DNA of 64,000 nt from the NCBI GenBank assembly GCA_020465985.1, contig JAANYP010007004.1, positions 343,694 through 407,693 on the forward strand, in the 5' to 3' direction. This document shows, one piece after another, positions 20,455 to 28,673 of the stretch (the stretch's first letter is position 1; each line of letters begins with the position of its first letter). The notes below the pieces were generated by a model. It ran no database searches. It saw only the letters and a list, made by a program, of their open reading frames with translations, and was not told where the DNA came from. The position numbers and the translations under genes are program-made. This DNA comes from Centrapalus pauciflorus. Lineage: Eukaryota > Streptophyta > Magnoliopsida > Asterales > Asteraceae.

Positions 20455-23020
20455 AACTAAAAACTGTTTTTGACTTCTTATATTTGGTGAGATCTACTGA
20501 TGGAGTCTTTGGAGAGTATTTAGTGATTATATGAGGTATCCAACTGTTTTGATCATCTTTTCTTCTAACAGTCTCAGATGATTCACTAGCAGTTCCAGAT
20601 TGATGCTTAGCAGTCTGATCTTTTGTTTTAGTGCTAACAGCTTCAGATTTTGCACTACCAACTTCAGAATTTGGCTTAACAGTCTGATCTTTTGCATCAG
20701 CAGTTTGATCTGAGGATTTGTCCTTTTCACACCAGATTTGTTTAAAACTTGATTTAGGCTTTGCCAAAACTTGTTTTTGATGTGTGGACTGTTTTTTATT
20801 TACTTTTGTAAACCTGTGATCAACTGTTTTCTTTGGAACTGATGTGGAAGGTTTCACCTTTGAGTGCTTTGCCAAAATAGGATTTGATTTTGTGTGATTC
20901 TCAGTCTGTTTTGCAACAGCTGGTTTATAAAAACAATCCTTGGCTAAGTGATTCTTCCTTCCACAGTGAAAACACCTTTTGACAGTTTGAATTGGAGAAC
21001 CAGACTTTTCTGTCAATTTCTGGTTCTTGTTTCTCTGATTTCCTCTTACCTGCTTCTGTTTAGGAAACTTTTGAACACCATGCTTTTGGCATGTGCAGAC
21101 AGGAACAGTTTTACCTCTTTTATTTCCTTTTGATGAAGATGCAGTGTTACAGTTAGAATGTACAGAAACTTGTGGAATAACATTGCATACACTCATCTTC
21201 TCTTTTCCTTTCTTACTGGGAGCTTGGACCTCTATGGGTGCACTCATTGTGTCACAGTCTCTATTTTGAATCTTATCTTCCTTTAAATCAGGACTGTTAT
21301 CAAGGATAGGATCTACAATAGTCATAGACTCATCTAGTGGTTCATTAACAAGTCTATCAGCAACCTCACTCATTGGATGAATGTACTTGTTGTTGTATGG
21401 AGGTGGAGTGGCTCTGTATCCTATTCCTTCTTTGGGATTAACCTGAGATTTTACTCTATCTTTAAATTGGACTTCCATTAGGTGTTCTAGCTTTTGATTT
21501 GCTAACTTGAAGTTTCCTAGATCTATGTTGACAGATTCTAGTTTCTTATTAGCCTCTAACACCTTTTGTTCAGTCTCTTCTACCTTTTTATTCAAAGATT
21601 CTATTTTCTTATTTAGCTCCTTTTTCTCCCACTCATGATAGGTTCGATCATATCCCATTTGAATCTCATTATCCTTATAATCATTGATCTGTTTTTCCAT
21701 ATCTTCTATGGCTTGCATGTATTCATATCTCCTTTCTTCCATCTTAGCTAGAGTTTTGCACATGCTCTCATTATGATCTCTGTACTTTTTAACCATATTT
21801 TTGCATGAATGAGAGCATAGTATAGAATTTACCTCAGATGGTAGTTCAGTGGAGGAGACATTTGATGTTTCTGCCATTAGAGCTTGATTTTGAAATTCTT
21901 CCTCTGTCTGATCACTCCAGTCAAACACATTGTCTTCTTGGGAGACAAGTGTTGTTGATGATGATGTCTGATTGGGCTGTGAAATCCTTGATGGCTGTTG
22001 ACTTTGAGATCTGCATTCTCTGGCAAAGTGACCAAGCTTATGACATTTATAGCATTCAACTTTTGATTTATCAAAAGCTGGTTTGCCTTCTGTTCTAGCT
22101 TGAAAATTGGTCCTTCCAGTTCTTTTAAGAAATCTTTTGGCCCTCATGGTCAGCATTGCATGTTGCCACTTTAAATCCATCTCTTCAAGATCATCTGGAT
22201 GAATTTGTTCCAAGTCTTCAACATTTAGAGCAAATAGTGCATCATTGGCAACAAAAGCCTCATAGTGGGTTTCAGTAGAGCTGCCATCACCAACTGAAAA
22301 AGAATCACAGTTATTTGATTTTTCAGAAGACAGAAGAGCAGTATTGTGATTATAAGAAAAGGATTTCTTTTTAGCATCAATCTCAGTCTCAAACACTCTT
22401 AGACTGTTATACAAATCATCCAGTTCTATCTCATCAAGAGTGTCTTTTGTTCTCCATTGTGCAACATAGACTGTCCATTCTTCTCCAAGAGATCTGAGAA
22501 ACTTTCTGTTGACTTCATCTTGATCCAGATTGACTTTTGCACTTTCCAGTTCACTTATCAACTTGTTGAACCTGTCAAAAATTTGAGTAAGGTTTTCATT
22601 CTTGCCACCAGAAAAGTTCTCATACTGCTGTTTCAAGAGATCCTTTTGATTTCTCTTGGTACTGGCATTACCAGCAAACCTTTTCTCTAAGGCATTCCAA
22701 AGAGAATGAGCAGTATAAAACTTTTTGAACTGATGTTGATAAGCATTAGGAATGGCTATTTGTAAAAGTGTAAGTGCTTTCACTTCATTCATTCTAGCCT
22801 TCCTTTCAAGTTCAGTTTTTGGAGGAGTTTTCACTGGTTTTCCCTCATCATCAAGTTCTGGATCAACTACAGGAGGAAATTCAACAGCTTCCCATATGGC
22901 ATAATCAATGAATTGGATATGCTGTTGAATCCTGAGTTTCCACATCTCAAACTCAGTGGGCTCGAGCATAGGCACTTTGAGTCCTTGCCCAGATCCACTG
23001 CTGCTATTTTCAGATTCCAT
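20393..23020 (-). CDS. Copia-2 gag polyprotein (875 aa)
   Basis: It starts at ATG 23020 (MESENSSSGSGQG), 62 bases after the primer-binding site. Residues 20-230 form the Copia capsid domain (UBN2/Retrotran_gag type: MWKLRIQQHIQ, SLWNALEKRF, LLKQQYENF, FNKLISELE). A CCHC zinc knuckle CYKCHKLGHFAREC lies at 323-336, a long coiled coil at about 410-515, and a second knuckle CFHCGRKNHLAKDC at 683-696. The unusual length, coiled coil and two widely spaced knuckles match Sirevirus-type Gag. The protein would form the virus-like particle and package RNA. The frame is intact until VYSSTD, then a frameshift separates it from protease. Confidence 0.94.
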   Translation of the reverse strand: MESENSSSGSGQGLKVPMLEPTEFEMWKLRIQQHIQFIDYAIWEAVEFPPVVDPELDDEGKPVKTPPKTELERKARMNEVKALTLLQIAIPNAYQHQFKKFYTAHSLWNALEKRFAGNASTKRNQKDLLKQQYENFSGGKNENLTQIFDRFNKLISELESAKVNLDQDEVNRKFLRSLGEEWTVYVAQWRTKDTLDEIELDDLYNSLRVFETEIDAKKKSFSYNHNTALLSSEKSNNCDSFSVGDGSSTETHYEAFVANDALFALNVEDLEQIHPDDLEEMDLKWQHAMLTMRAKRFLKRTGRTNFQARTEGKPAFDKSKVECYKCHKLGHFARECRSQSQQPSRISQPNQTSSSTTLVSQEDNVFDWSDQTEEEFQNQALMAETSNVSSTELPSEVNSILCSHSCKNMVKKYRDHNESMCKTLAKMEERRYEYMQAIEDMEKQINDYKDNEIQMGYDRTYHEWEKKELNKKIESLNKKVEETEQKVLEANKKLESVNIDLGNFKLANQKLEHLMEVQFKDRVKSQVNPKEGIGYRATPPPYNNKYIHPMSEVADRLVNEPLDESMTIVDPILDNSPDLKEDKIQNRDCDTMSAPIEVQAPSKKGKEKMSVCNVIPQVSVHSNCNTASSSKGNKRGKTVPVCTCQKHGVQKFPKQKQVRGNQRNKNQKLTEKSGSPIQTVKRCFHCGRKNHLAKDCFYKPAVAKQTENHTKSNPILAKHSKVKPSTSVPKKTVDHRFTKVNKKQSTHQKQVLAKPKSSFKQIWCEKDKSSDQTADAKDQTVKPNSEVGSAKSEAVSTKTKDQTAKHQSGTASESSETVRRKDDQNSWIPHIITKYSPKTPSVDLTKYKKSKTVFSYVNAQGQPKTNLVWVYSSTD

Positions 23021-23081
23021 TGCAAAAAGATTAACAATTTAAAAGAAAGTTTTCGACTTTGAAAAACAAAGAACGACCTGT

Positions 23082-23094
23082 GGCTCTGATACCA
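23082..23094 (-). other. Copia-2 primer-binding site (tRNA-iMet)
   Basis: The minus strand reads TGGTATCAGAGCC, a perfect match to the usual complement of the initiator tRNA-Met 3' end, two bases from the 5' LTR. Confidence 0.93.
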
Positions 23095-23096
23095 CT

Positions 23097-23761
23097 TGTC
23101 AGGATCTAAAACTAATTAACCAAGACTAACTGATTTGAATTTATCAGAGTATAAATCAATAATCTTGCTTTGAATCAAAGTTTAATTAAGAAGTTTGCGG
23201 AATAACACTTAATTATTTTAACAAAAACTTTCAGAATCAACAATGCATAAAACACAAGAAGTAGTAAAGACTGTTTGTATTGCTGAATTCAATGATTACA
23301 ATCACCTCTAATCTGTTTGATTAGACGAAGAACACAAATTGTTCTTAGGGTTTTACAACCTTAGAGGCTTATGAAAACTCAATCAACAAAGCAATTACAG
23401 ACTCAAATATGCAGAAAACTCCTATACAATAGAAAGACCTATTCTATGTATTTAAATTGCTTCTTGATATGTTTCCTTGACGAACCATGACTTCTCTAAT
23501 AGTAGGTATGCTGGAATCTTCATGTAGATATCTTTTCCTGAAAATCAGCACTTTCTGTTTATGAAACTGTTGAGCAGCTTGAATCACTTGACAGTATGAA
23601 CTGAGCAGCTCGAGTTGATTTACTCTGGCAGCTTGAACTTTTACACTGGCAGCTCGAGTTTCTTCAACTAGCAGCATGAACTTTGGATTTACATATAAAC
23701 TCTACTAACAGTTTGAGAAGTCTAACTAACAGTTTGAACATACTTAAACTATTTCCCAACA
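23097..23761 (-). repeat. Copia-2 5' LTR (665 bp)
   Basis: Same termini and length as the LTR at 13001-13665. The differences I see by eye are single substitutions at about seven sites, most of them in the stretch 23450-23550. The flanking AGTGT at 23762-23766 is the target duplication. Confidence 0.95.
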
Positions 23762-24391
23762 AGTGTCCAACTTATCTTGATCATGCTTTATCAAAGCAGT
23801 GTACATCACCCACTTTAGCGGTAACGCATCTAGGAGTTTGTCAATCTTTTCAGATTTTTGATAATCAACTTTGTGATTATCAAGCTCGGTCAGAAGATGA
23901 TAGAACCTTATGTTCACCTCATCCAAATTTTCATTTTTCAGACCCTAAAAGATCGCAAACTGTTGCTTCAACAATTTTGTTCTCCCCTTTCTTACCCGTG
24001 GATTTCCCTCATACCTCTTGTCCAAAGCCTCCCATAGTTCTTTAGAGGTTCGGTGATGTTTAAACGTATGCAGAATCTCCAAAGGTATAGCCATTTTAAT
24101 TGAAGACAGAGCGCAATTTTCAGCTTCATAAACTTTCTTATCCTCATTTTTCATTTGTTGATAGGATAGAACCTTCATCCTGCCCTCGAGCTCCTGTGTA
24201 GAGGGAACATACCCTTCATCTATGCATATCAACATACGCATATCATTAAAACGAGCGAAGTCCGCAAATCTATCCTTCCACCAATAATAGTCCTCGATCT
24301 TCATAAGCTTAGGTGGTGAATTGGATTTGCTTACCTCGTGATCCATTTCCAAAACTTGTGTAGACTTGACATTCTCGAAAATTTTATTCAC
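23762..24391 (-). pseudogene. Copia-1 gag N-terminal part
   Basis: The open segment 24391-23945 begins MNKIFENVKSTQV and contains the Copia capsid landmarks YYWWKDRFADFAR, SKELWEALDKRYEG and LLKQQF. A TAG (about 23945) interrupts it, and the reading resumes in 23926-23762 with VNIRFYHLLTELDNH and LPLKWVMYTALI, reaching the Copia-2 insertion after DKLDT. Beyond Copia-2 the same frame continues at 13000. It is homologous to the plus-strand gag fragment at 26720-26989. Confidence 0.85.
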
Positions 24392-25040
24392 GAACTTAAT
24401 TTCAAACGAATTTAATTTAGTAAAACGAATTTAAAAACTTGTGTAGACTTGACATTCTCGAAAATTTTATTCACGAACTTAATTAATTTAATTTTAAAAT
24501 AAATTTGAAACAAGTTCGTACGAACTTAAGGGATATACGAACTTAATTCAAAATATCCATAAGTTCGTACGAACTTAGCCACAATAAGTTTGTGGACTTT
24601 AAGTTCGTGAATCCCTAGTTCCAGACTGACAAGTTCGTTCCTGACAAGTTCGTGAAGGACAAGTCCGAGGTTTAAGTTCGTATGAACTTAAAGGTTAGTT
24701 CGTAGAACCCTAAATTCCTGACAAGTCCATGCGCCGCAAGTTTGTGGAGTAGCGTATTCTAACAAGTTCTTGATGCCCTAATTTTCCTCCTAAGTTCGTG
24801 CGCCACAAGTTCGTGAAAGCGCCAAAAATTTGACTTTTTTAAAAACTCAGATTAATTCAACGTTTTCAAGACTAAAAATGATGAATCCCACTGAATAGAT
24901 GAACTAAGATGATTATAGGTTTGAAGAACTGCTCAAAACACCGTAAAAACTTCGAGAAAATGTGATTTATCCGGAAAAACGCCGAGAAACCTTTGAATGT
25001 TTAACGAATCGTGAAGAACACGAAGAACAATCAAATATTT
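24392..25040 (-). repeat. Copia-1 5' leader rich in AAGTTCG palindromes
   Basis: Non-coding leader between primer-binding site and gag. It holds perfect 16-bp palindromes AAGTTCGTACGAACTT at 24512-24527 and 24561-24576, a one-mismatch copy at 24674-24689, and many half-sites AAGTTCGTG between 24590 and 24830. An 83-bp direct duplication also lies at the gag border (about 24354-24403 repeated at 24437-24486). Confidence 0.8.
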
Positions 25041-25052
25041 GCTTTGATACCA
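25041..25052 (-). other. Copia-1 primer-binding site
   Basis: The minus strand reads TGGTATCAAAGC, the tRNA-Met complement with one change, identical in variant to the plus-strand element at 1898. It lies two bases from the LTR. Confidence 0.8.
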
Positions 25053-25054
25053 GT

Positions 25055-25652
25055 TGTAAGGTCCACCCTCTACGGATCCATGCATGATGGCGTCAAACGA
25101 GTGTGGAATCCTCGTTTGACGTTAACGGATCGATCACGCGAAAACACGGAGCCGAACAAGATGCTAGCCGAACAAGATGCTAGCCGAACACGTATCGACC
25201 CCACACGATGTATTGCTCCGTTTGAATGCTATGAAAATCTCTAAGTTCATCTGAAACTGCGCTCACAAATCTGAAAGTTAAATATCGAAGTGTTTTTGAA
25301 TTTACAAAGATAAGTTCATGATATAACCCTTACGTTCGTGCATGACTCAACTTATAAGTTCAAGACCATGCAGATTAGTTCGTACGAACTTATTAGGGCT
25401 AAGTTCGTACGAACTTATGAGCCCTAAGTTCGTACCCTATGTCTTATGAACTTATTCTCATAAGTTCATATCTCATGGGCTAATCTAACAACCGTGAAGT
25501 TAACATGCAAATATGAATCACAATACACAATCATGAACTTAAGACATAAATATGAACAAACAATCATGACTTGTATTAATAAGGCCCTATCTATTACAAA
25601 TGACTATCTATTACAAAACTAGACTGTTGTCGTCACACTGGCTGTACCAACA
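25055..25652 (-). repeat. Copia-1 5' LTR (598 bp)
   Basis: Plus-strand start TGTAAGGTCCACCC, end GGCTGTACCAACA. The U3 start on the minus strand (TGTTGGTACAGCCAGTGTGA) is shared with two plus-strand LTR pieces at 26395 and 28223, which supports this boundary. It carries two more AAGTTCGTACGAACTT-type palindromes (25377-25390 and 25401-25416). A tandem GAACAAGATGCTAGCC duplication lies near 25155-25186. No partner LTR is found in the window. Confidence 0.75.
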
Positions 25653-26394
25653 AAAATCAAGAAAATATTACAAGGAAAGCATCAAGTATCAATAATCTAC
25701 AAGTTTTTTTAACGTAATCAAACACCTTCTTTGGTCCAATTAAACCTACGGCTTCTGTGGGTTTTAAGAACCCATTCTCAGCTTCAATCCATCAAATTTA
25801 ATAAAGTTTAGTGTTGTAAGTTTTAACCATAATCCATGAATGTTTGAATTATGTGTTTTGTTGAACCTACTAGCAACTTAAGACCTTAACTTCAATTTTG
25901 AAATCAAAGATCAGAGATTTAGTTTATATTATGTTGGCTGATGTTACTTCCTATTTGTTTATGTTTTATCGAGTTCAACAAGAAGCCAAGAAGGCCATTT
26001 AGCCTTCGGCCATGTGTTGGATGCATGCATATATGTTTTGGTTCATCTTTTAGAGCATCTAACCTCCTTTAATCTTCCTAATTTGCTTGCTGGAACAAAG
26101 TAAAAGAAAAGTAAATGTGCAGTAGTGTGCAAGTGTTTGTATGCATAGGAAAGAAAGTTCCGAGATTCACAAATTTGAGTGAATCTCGGATGTATCATCC
26201 CCAGCAGCATCCCTTCCTTTTCCTTGATTTCAAATAGGTTAAGTATAGTGTGTTTTATGAACTGGACAGAAAGATCCGAGATTCATGTGAATCTCGGATG
26301 TATGTAGCAAAATAGAAGCAACAGCAATGTATATATGTATATCTCGGATGTGTGTGAGTGTTCTAGACAGATCCGAGATTCAATTGTTAGTGCA
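25653..26394. other. Spacer between two Copia remnants, no gene
   Basis: No coding frame or recognised element is visible apart from the inverted repeats listed separately at 26159-26379. Confidence 0.6.
26159..26379. repeat. Three inverted repeats sharing TCCGAGATTCA
   Basis: Perfect 12-bp arms TCCGAGATTCAC/GTGAATCTCGGA at 26159-26170 and 26179-26190 have an 8-base loop. ATCCGAGATTCA/TGAATCTCGGAT at 26274-26285 and 26288-26299 have a 2-base loop. ATCTCGGAT/ATCCGAGAT at 26341-26349 and 26371-26379 are in the opposite order. The motif has no match elsewhere that I noticed in the window. Confidence 0.85.
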
Positions 26395-26714
26395 CCCTGG
26401 GTGACGATAACAGTCTAGGTATAGATAGTCTTTTGTAATAGATTAGGCTTTGAAAATACAAGTTATATATGTTTGATCTTGTTTGTGTGTGATGTTTACA
26501 TTCGCATGATAAGTTCAAAGATAAGTTCTAGAATAAGTTTAAAGATAAGTTCTAGAACAAGTTCAAAGGCTAGGGTTCGAACTTAGTGAAGCTAAGTTCG
26601 AATAGTAGTGGACAAGTTCGTGGGCTTGGGCCTAAACGAACTTGTTTAAGTCAAGTTCGAACTTAATCCTTATAATTAAGTGTTAATCCATTTGATTAAG
26701 TGACTTTTTGTAGA
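26395..26714 (+). repeat. Degenerate plus-strand LTR related to the Copia-1 LTR
   Basis: It starts TGTTAGTGCACCCTGG and shares GTGACGAtaACAGTCTAG and the TTTGTAATAGAT stretch with the complement of the Copia-1 LTR. Its second half contains palindromic AAGTTCGAACTT (26653-26664) and related half-sites. A damaged primer-binding site (ATTAGTGATCAGAGC) follows at about 26716-26731. Confidence 0.7.
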
Positions 26715-26719
26715 AATTA

Positions 26720-26989
26720 GTGATCAGAGCTCGTATTAGTGCACATACAAACTTGAGTGATTTCAGAGAGCTTGAAGGCCGACAAAGAGTCTTGACGTAT
26801 CAGAACATGAAAGATGACGACAAGAAAATTTATGAGGCCAAGAACCGAACTTTTTCGATTATCAGAATGGCGTTACCTCAGGAAATCCTACACACATTGA
26901 GGAATCATGTAACTTCTAAAGAGCTTTGGGATGCTCTAGAGAAGAGATGTGAGGGAAATCTCAGGTACGAAAGTGAAGAACAGAGATAG
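26720..26989 (+). pseudogene. Copia gag N-terminal fragment
   Basis: An open segment of 89 codons with RQRVLTYQNMKDDDKKIYEA and SKELWDALEKRCEGN, aligning with the Copia-1 gag part at 24100-24200. The capsid start is missing and the reading ends at TAG 26987-26989. What follows belongs to another part of a retroelement (the accessory ORF), so most of gag and all of pol have been deleted. Confidence 0.8.
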
Positions 26990-28207
26990 CTAACACATTG
27001 AGGAATCATAGAACTTCTACTTTGACAACATGGCAAAGAAAAAGTTCTTTGATGTAACTGACAGAAGACTTGCCAAGGAAACAATTGTCAAAGTTGTTCT
27101 CATTTCAAAGAAAAATCAACAATGGAAGCTTCAAATCACAAGGCTTGGTGTTGAAGGCCCTGAACTAGAAGCCTACGAAGCTACTGATGTTGCTAATATG
27201 GGATACTGTTAGACATTTTATTTCGATCATAGGGAGTTGTTTTGTAATAATTATTATCTTAGTATTTAGTCTTGTATTTATTTCCTTTGTATTTTATGTT
27301 TATGTAAAAGTCAAGGGGCCAAAGGTGTCAATGTGTGATACTTAATTAAAGGAGCCTAGAAATAGGCTCCTAGGGTTTTGTAATGAAATACATGGTTGAC
27401 ATATTGAAAATAGAAGCAGCCGCCACTTTTATTATTCTCTCAATATTCTTATTGTTCTTTCATCATTGCACAATTATTAAGTTGACATTCTTCTTGTGAG
27501 TGATAAAGAAACATTAAAGGTGCAGATAGTTTACGGGAATACAGATTTACAGATACAGAGAATGGGTAGAGCTTGCAGTTGCCATGAGCAGCTCAAAGTC
27601 TGAGACTGCTAAAACTGTCAGGGCATATGTGAAAAAGCTGAAGGAAAAGGTAAGAGAGCTAGACTTGATCTCAGAAGAAATGATCAAAGGTACTTCACAA
27701 GTAGAACCTAAGATCAAGCCTAGAAAACAGAAGAAAGACATAGAGCTTGAGGAGTTGGTTGAGATGATTGAGCAGGGTCTCTACACTGTTGAGATCAGAG
27801 GGATTAATCACAGCTTGCCCAAAGGTGTTGAACCTGTAGAGGGCAAGTATATTAAAGAACCTAAGGAAGGGGTATTCTTTGTGGATCCTCTAACCAAGAG
27901 AATGTGCTTTCAAAGAGCCTCAGAACTTCACAAAGCTGGTCTCAAACAAATCATAGCCTTCAGGATCTCTGATGCCTTTGACAAGCATGCCAGGTGGAGA
28001 GTTATCATATGGGATCATCTTACAACCTACTATAAACGAGGAGAGCTGGATGGCCCAGAATTTCTCTATCTCAGAAATGAGATGGAAGAAGTTGAGGCTA
28101 GAAAAGAACGCATAACTGGGCTGGAACAAGAAAAGATCCTCAAAGCTACTGAGGACTTGGAGAAGAAAATCAAGGAGAAACAAGGTCCATCTACTGGTAA
28201 TGAGTAG
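26990..28207 (+). pseudogene. Copia-3 3' accessory ORF, interrupted by a solo LTR
   Basis: Two open segments, 27030-27206 (MAKKKFFDVTDRRLAKE...) and 27552-28207, become one continuous frame when the solo LTR and one GATAC are ignored. The second segment holds a Lys-rich coiled-coil-like part (KTVRAYVKKLKEKVRELD), then INHSLPKGVEPVEGKY, FFVDPLTKRMCFQRASELH and RWRVIIWDHLTTYYKRGELD, and a Glu/Lys-rich tail ending at TAG 28205-28207. The same protein family appears on the minus strand at the right edge (63396-64000), also between pol and the 3' LTR. I do not recognise a functional domain. By position it is the extra gene of a Sirevirus-like element; it differs from the accessory ORF of Copia-2. 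Confidence 0.75.
27207..27551 (+). mobile_element. Solo LTR (345 bp) with 5-bp target duplication GATAC
   Basis: The sequence begins TGTTAGACATTTTATTTC and ends GGGAATACAGATTTACA, flanked by GATAC at 27202-27206 and 27552-27556. It is inserted inside the Copia-3 accessory ORF. The internal region was lost by LTR-LTR recombination, the usual origin of solo LTRs. Orientation is tentative. Confidence 0.88.
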
Positions 28208-28222
28208 ATGAAGAATGGAAGC

Positions 28223-28382
28223 TGTTCGTACATCCGGTGTGACGACAACAGTTTAGTTTTGTTATTGATAGTGTATTGCAATAGATAGAGTCTTGTTAAT
28301 GCAATGGCTTGATAAGTTCATGATTGCATGATAAGAACTTATGGTGATAAGTTCAAGAAGCTAAACTTATTCTCATAAGTTC
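28223..28382 (+). repeat. LTR fragment of the Copia-1 LTR family
   Basis: TGTTCGTACATCCGGTGTGA aligns with the U3 start of the Copia-1 LTR, followed by TTGATAGTG..AATAGATAG and AAGTTCA-type motifs. Compared with the related minus-strand copy near 63345-63360, this block is extra DNA between GGAAGC and GTTGGACAGG. No matching target duplication was seen, so it is a truncated insertion. Confidence 0.65.
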
Positions 28383-28658
28383 AGTTGGACAGGCTTATCA
28401 TTAACTGCTCCCAACTGTCAACAGTCCAAAAGTGTTGAATTATCTTTGTACATAAGTTGTACCTTTTTACATTTGTTGTATTTTGTCACAGTACATCAGT
28501 TGTACTTGTATAAACATGTGTTGTTTCAATCAATCTCAGTATGTATAAACTGATCTTTTAATTTACTCTAATGTTGTATTTTCATTTCTGAAACTGTAAT
28601 GTAAATGTATAATGTGATCATTGATAGAATCATCTTAGACTGAATATTGCAAATAGGG

Positions 28659-28673
28659 GAGATTGTTAGGTAC
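28659..28673 (+). promoter_or_regulatory. Copia-3 polypurine tract
   Basis: GCAAATAGGGGAGATT lies immediately upstream of the LTR. The corresponding minus-strand tract of Copia-4 (GCAAATAGGGGGAGAT at 63051-63066) has one more G. Confidence 0.85.

Larger units (their letters stand above)
13001..23761 (-). mobile_element. Copia-2: complete Sirevirus-like Copia element, 10761 bp
   Basis: Two 665-bp LTRs (13001-13665 and 23097-23761), 5-bp target duplication AGTGT (12996-13000 and 23762-23766), tRNA-Met primer-binding site (23082-23094), polypurine tract beside the 3' LTR, and gag, protease, integrase, RT and RNase H in Copia order. A large accessory ORF follows between RNase H and the 3' LTR. 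The large size, extra ORF and repeated polypurine tracts fit Sireviruses. I count seven substitutions between the LTRs, about 1 percent, so insertion was recent. Coding breaks: frameshift at the gag-protease junction near 20400, a stop at 19153-19155 and a deletion/frameshift near 19135 in pol, and a frameshift plus stop in the accessory ORF. Confidence 0.95.
3985..25652 (-). mobile_element. Copia-1: old minus-strand Copia retrotransposon, nested and truncated
   Basis: The 5' LTR is at 25055-25652, the primer-binding site at 25041-25052, gag at 24391 to 12255 and 7905 to 6436, protease/GAG-pre-integrase at 6420-5849, integrase at 5821-4835 and reverse transcriptase at 4830-3985. Copia-2 (13001-23761, TSD AGTGT) and CACTA-1 (7909-12254, TSD AAA) are inserted in gag. 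Removing either insertion and one target copy makes the gag reading continuous across the junction. About 6.55 kb of Copia-1 itself remains. The 3' part (end of RT, RNase H, 3' LTR) is missing, replaced by the plus-strand fragment ending near 3985. Confidence 0.8.

Noticed and set aside
23082..23094. tRNA-Met gene fragments at the primer-binding sites
   Set aside because: Only the 12-13 bases complementary to the tRNA 3' end are present, as expected for retroelement primer sites.
24512..25416. CRISPR-like array
   Set aside because: The repeats are palindromic, irregularly spaced and inside a plant retroelement leader/LTR; there are no unique spacers of constant length or cas genes.
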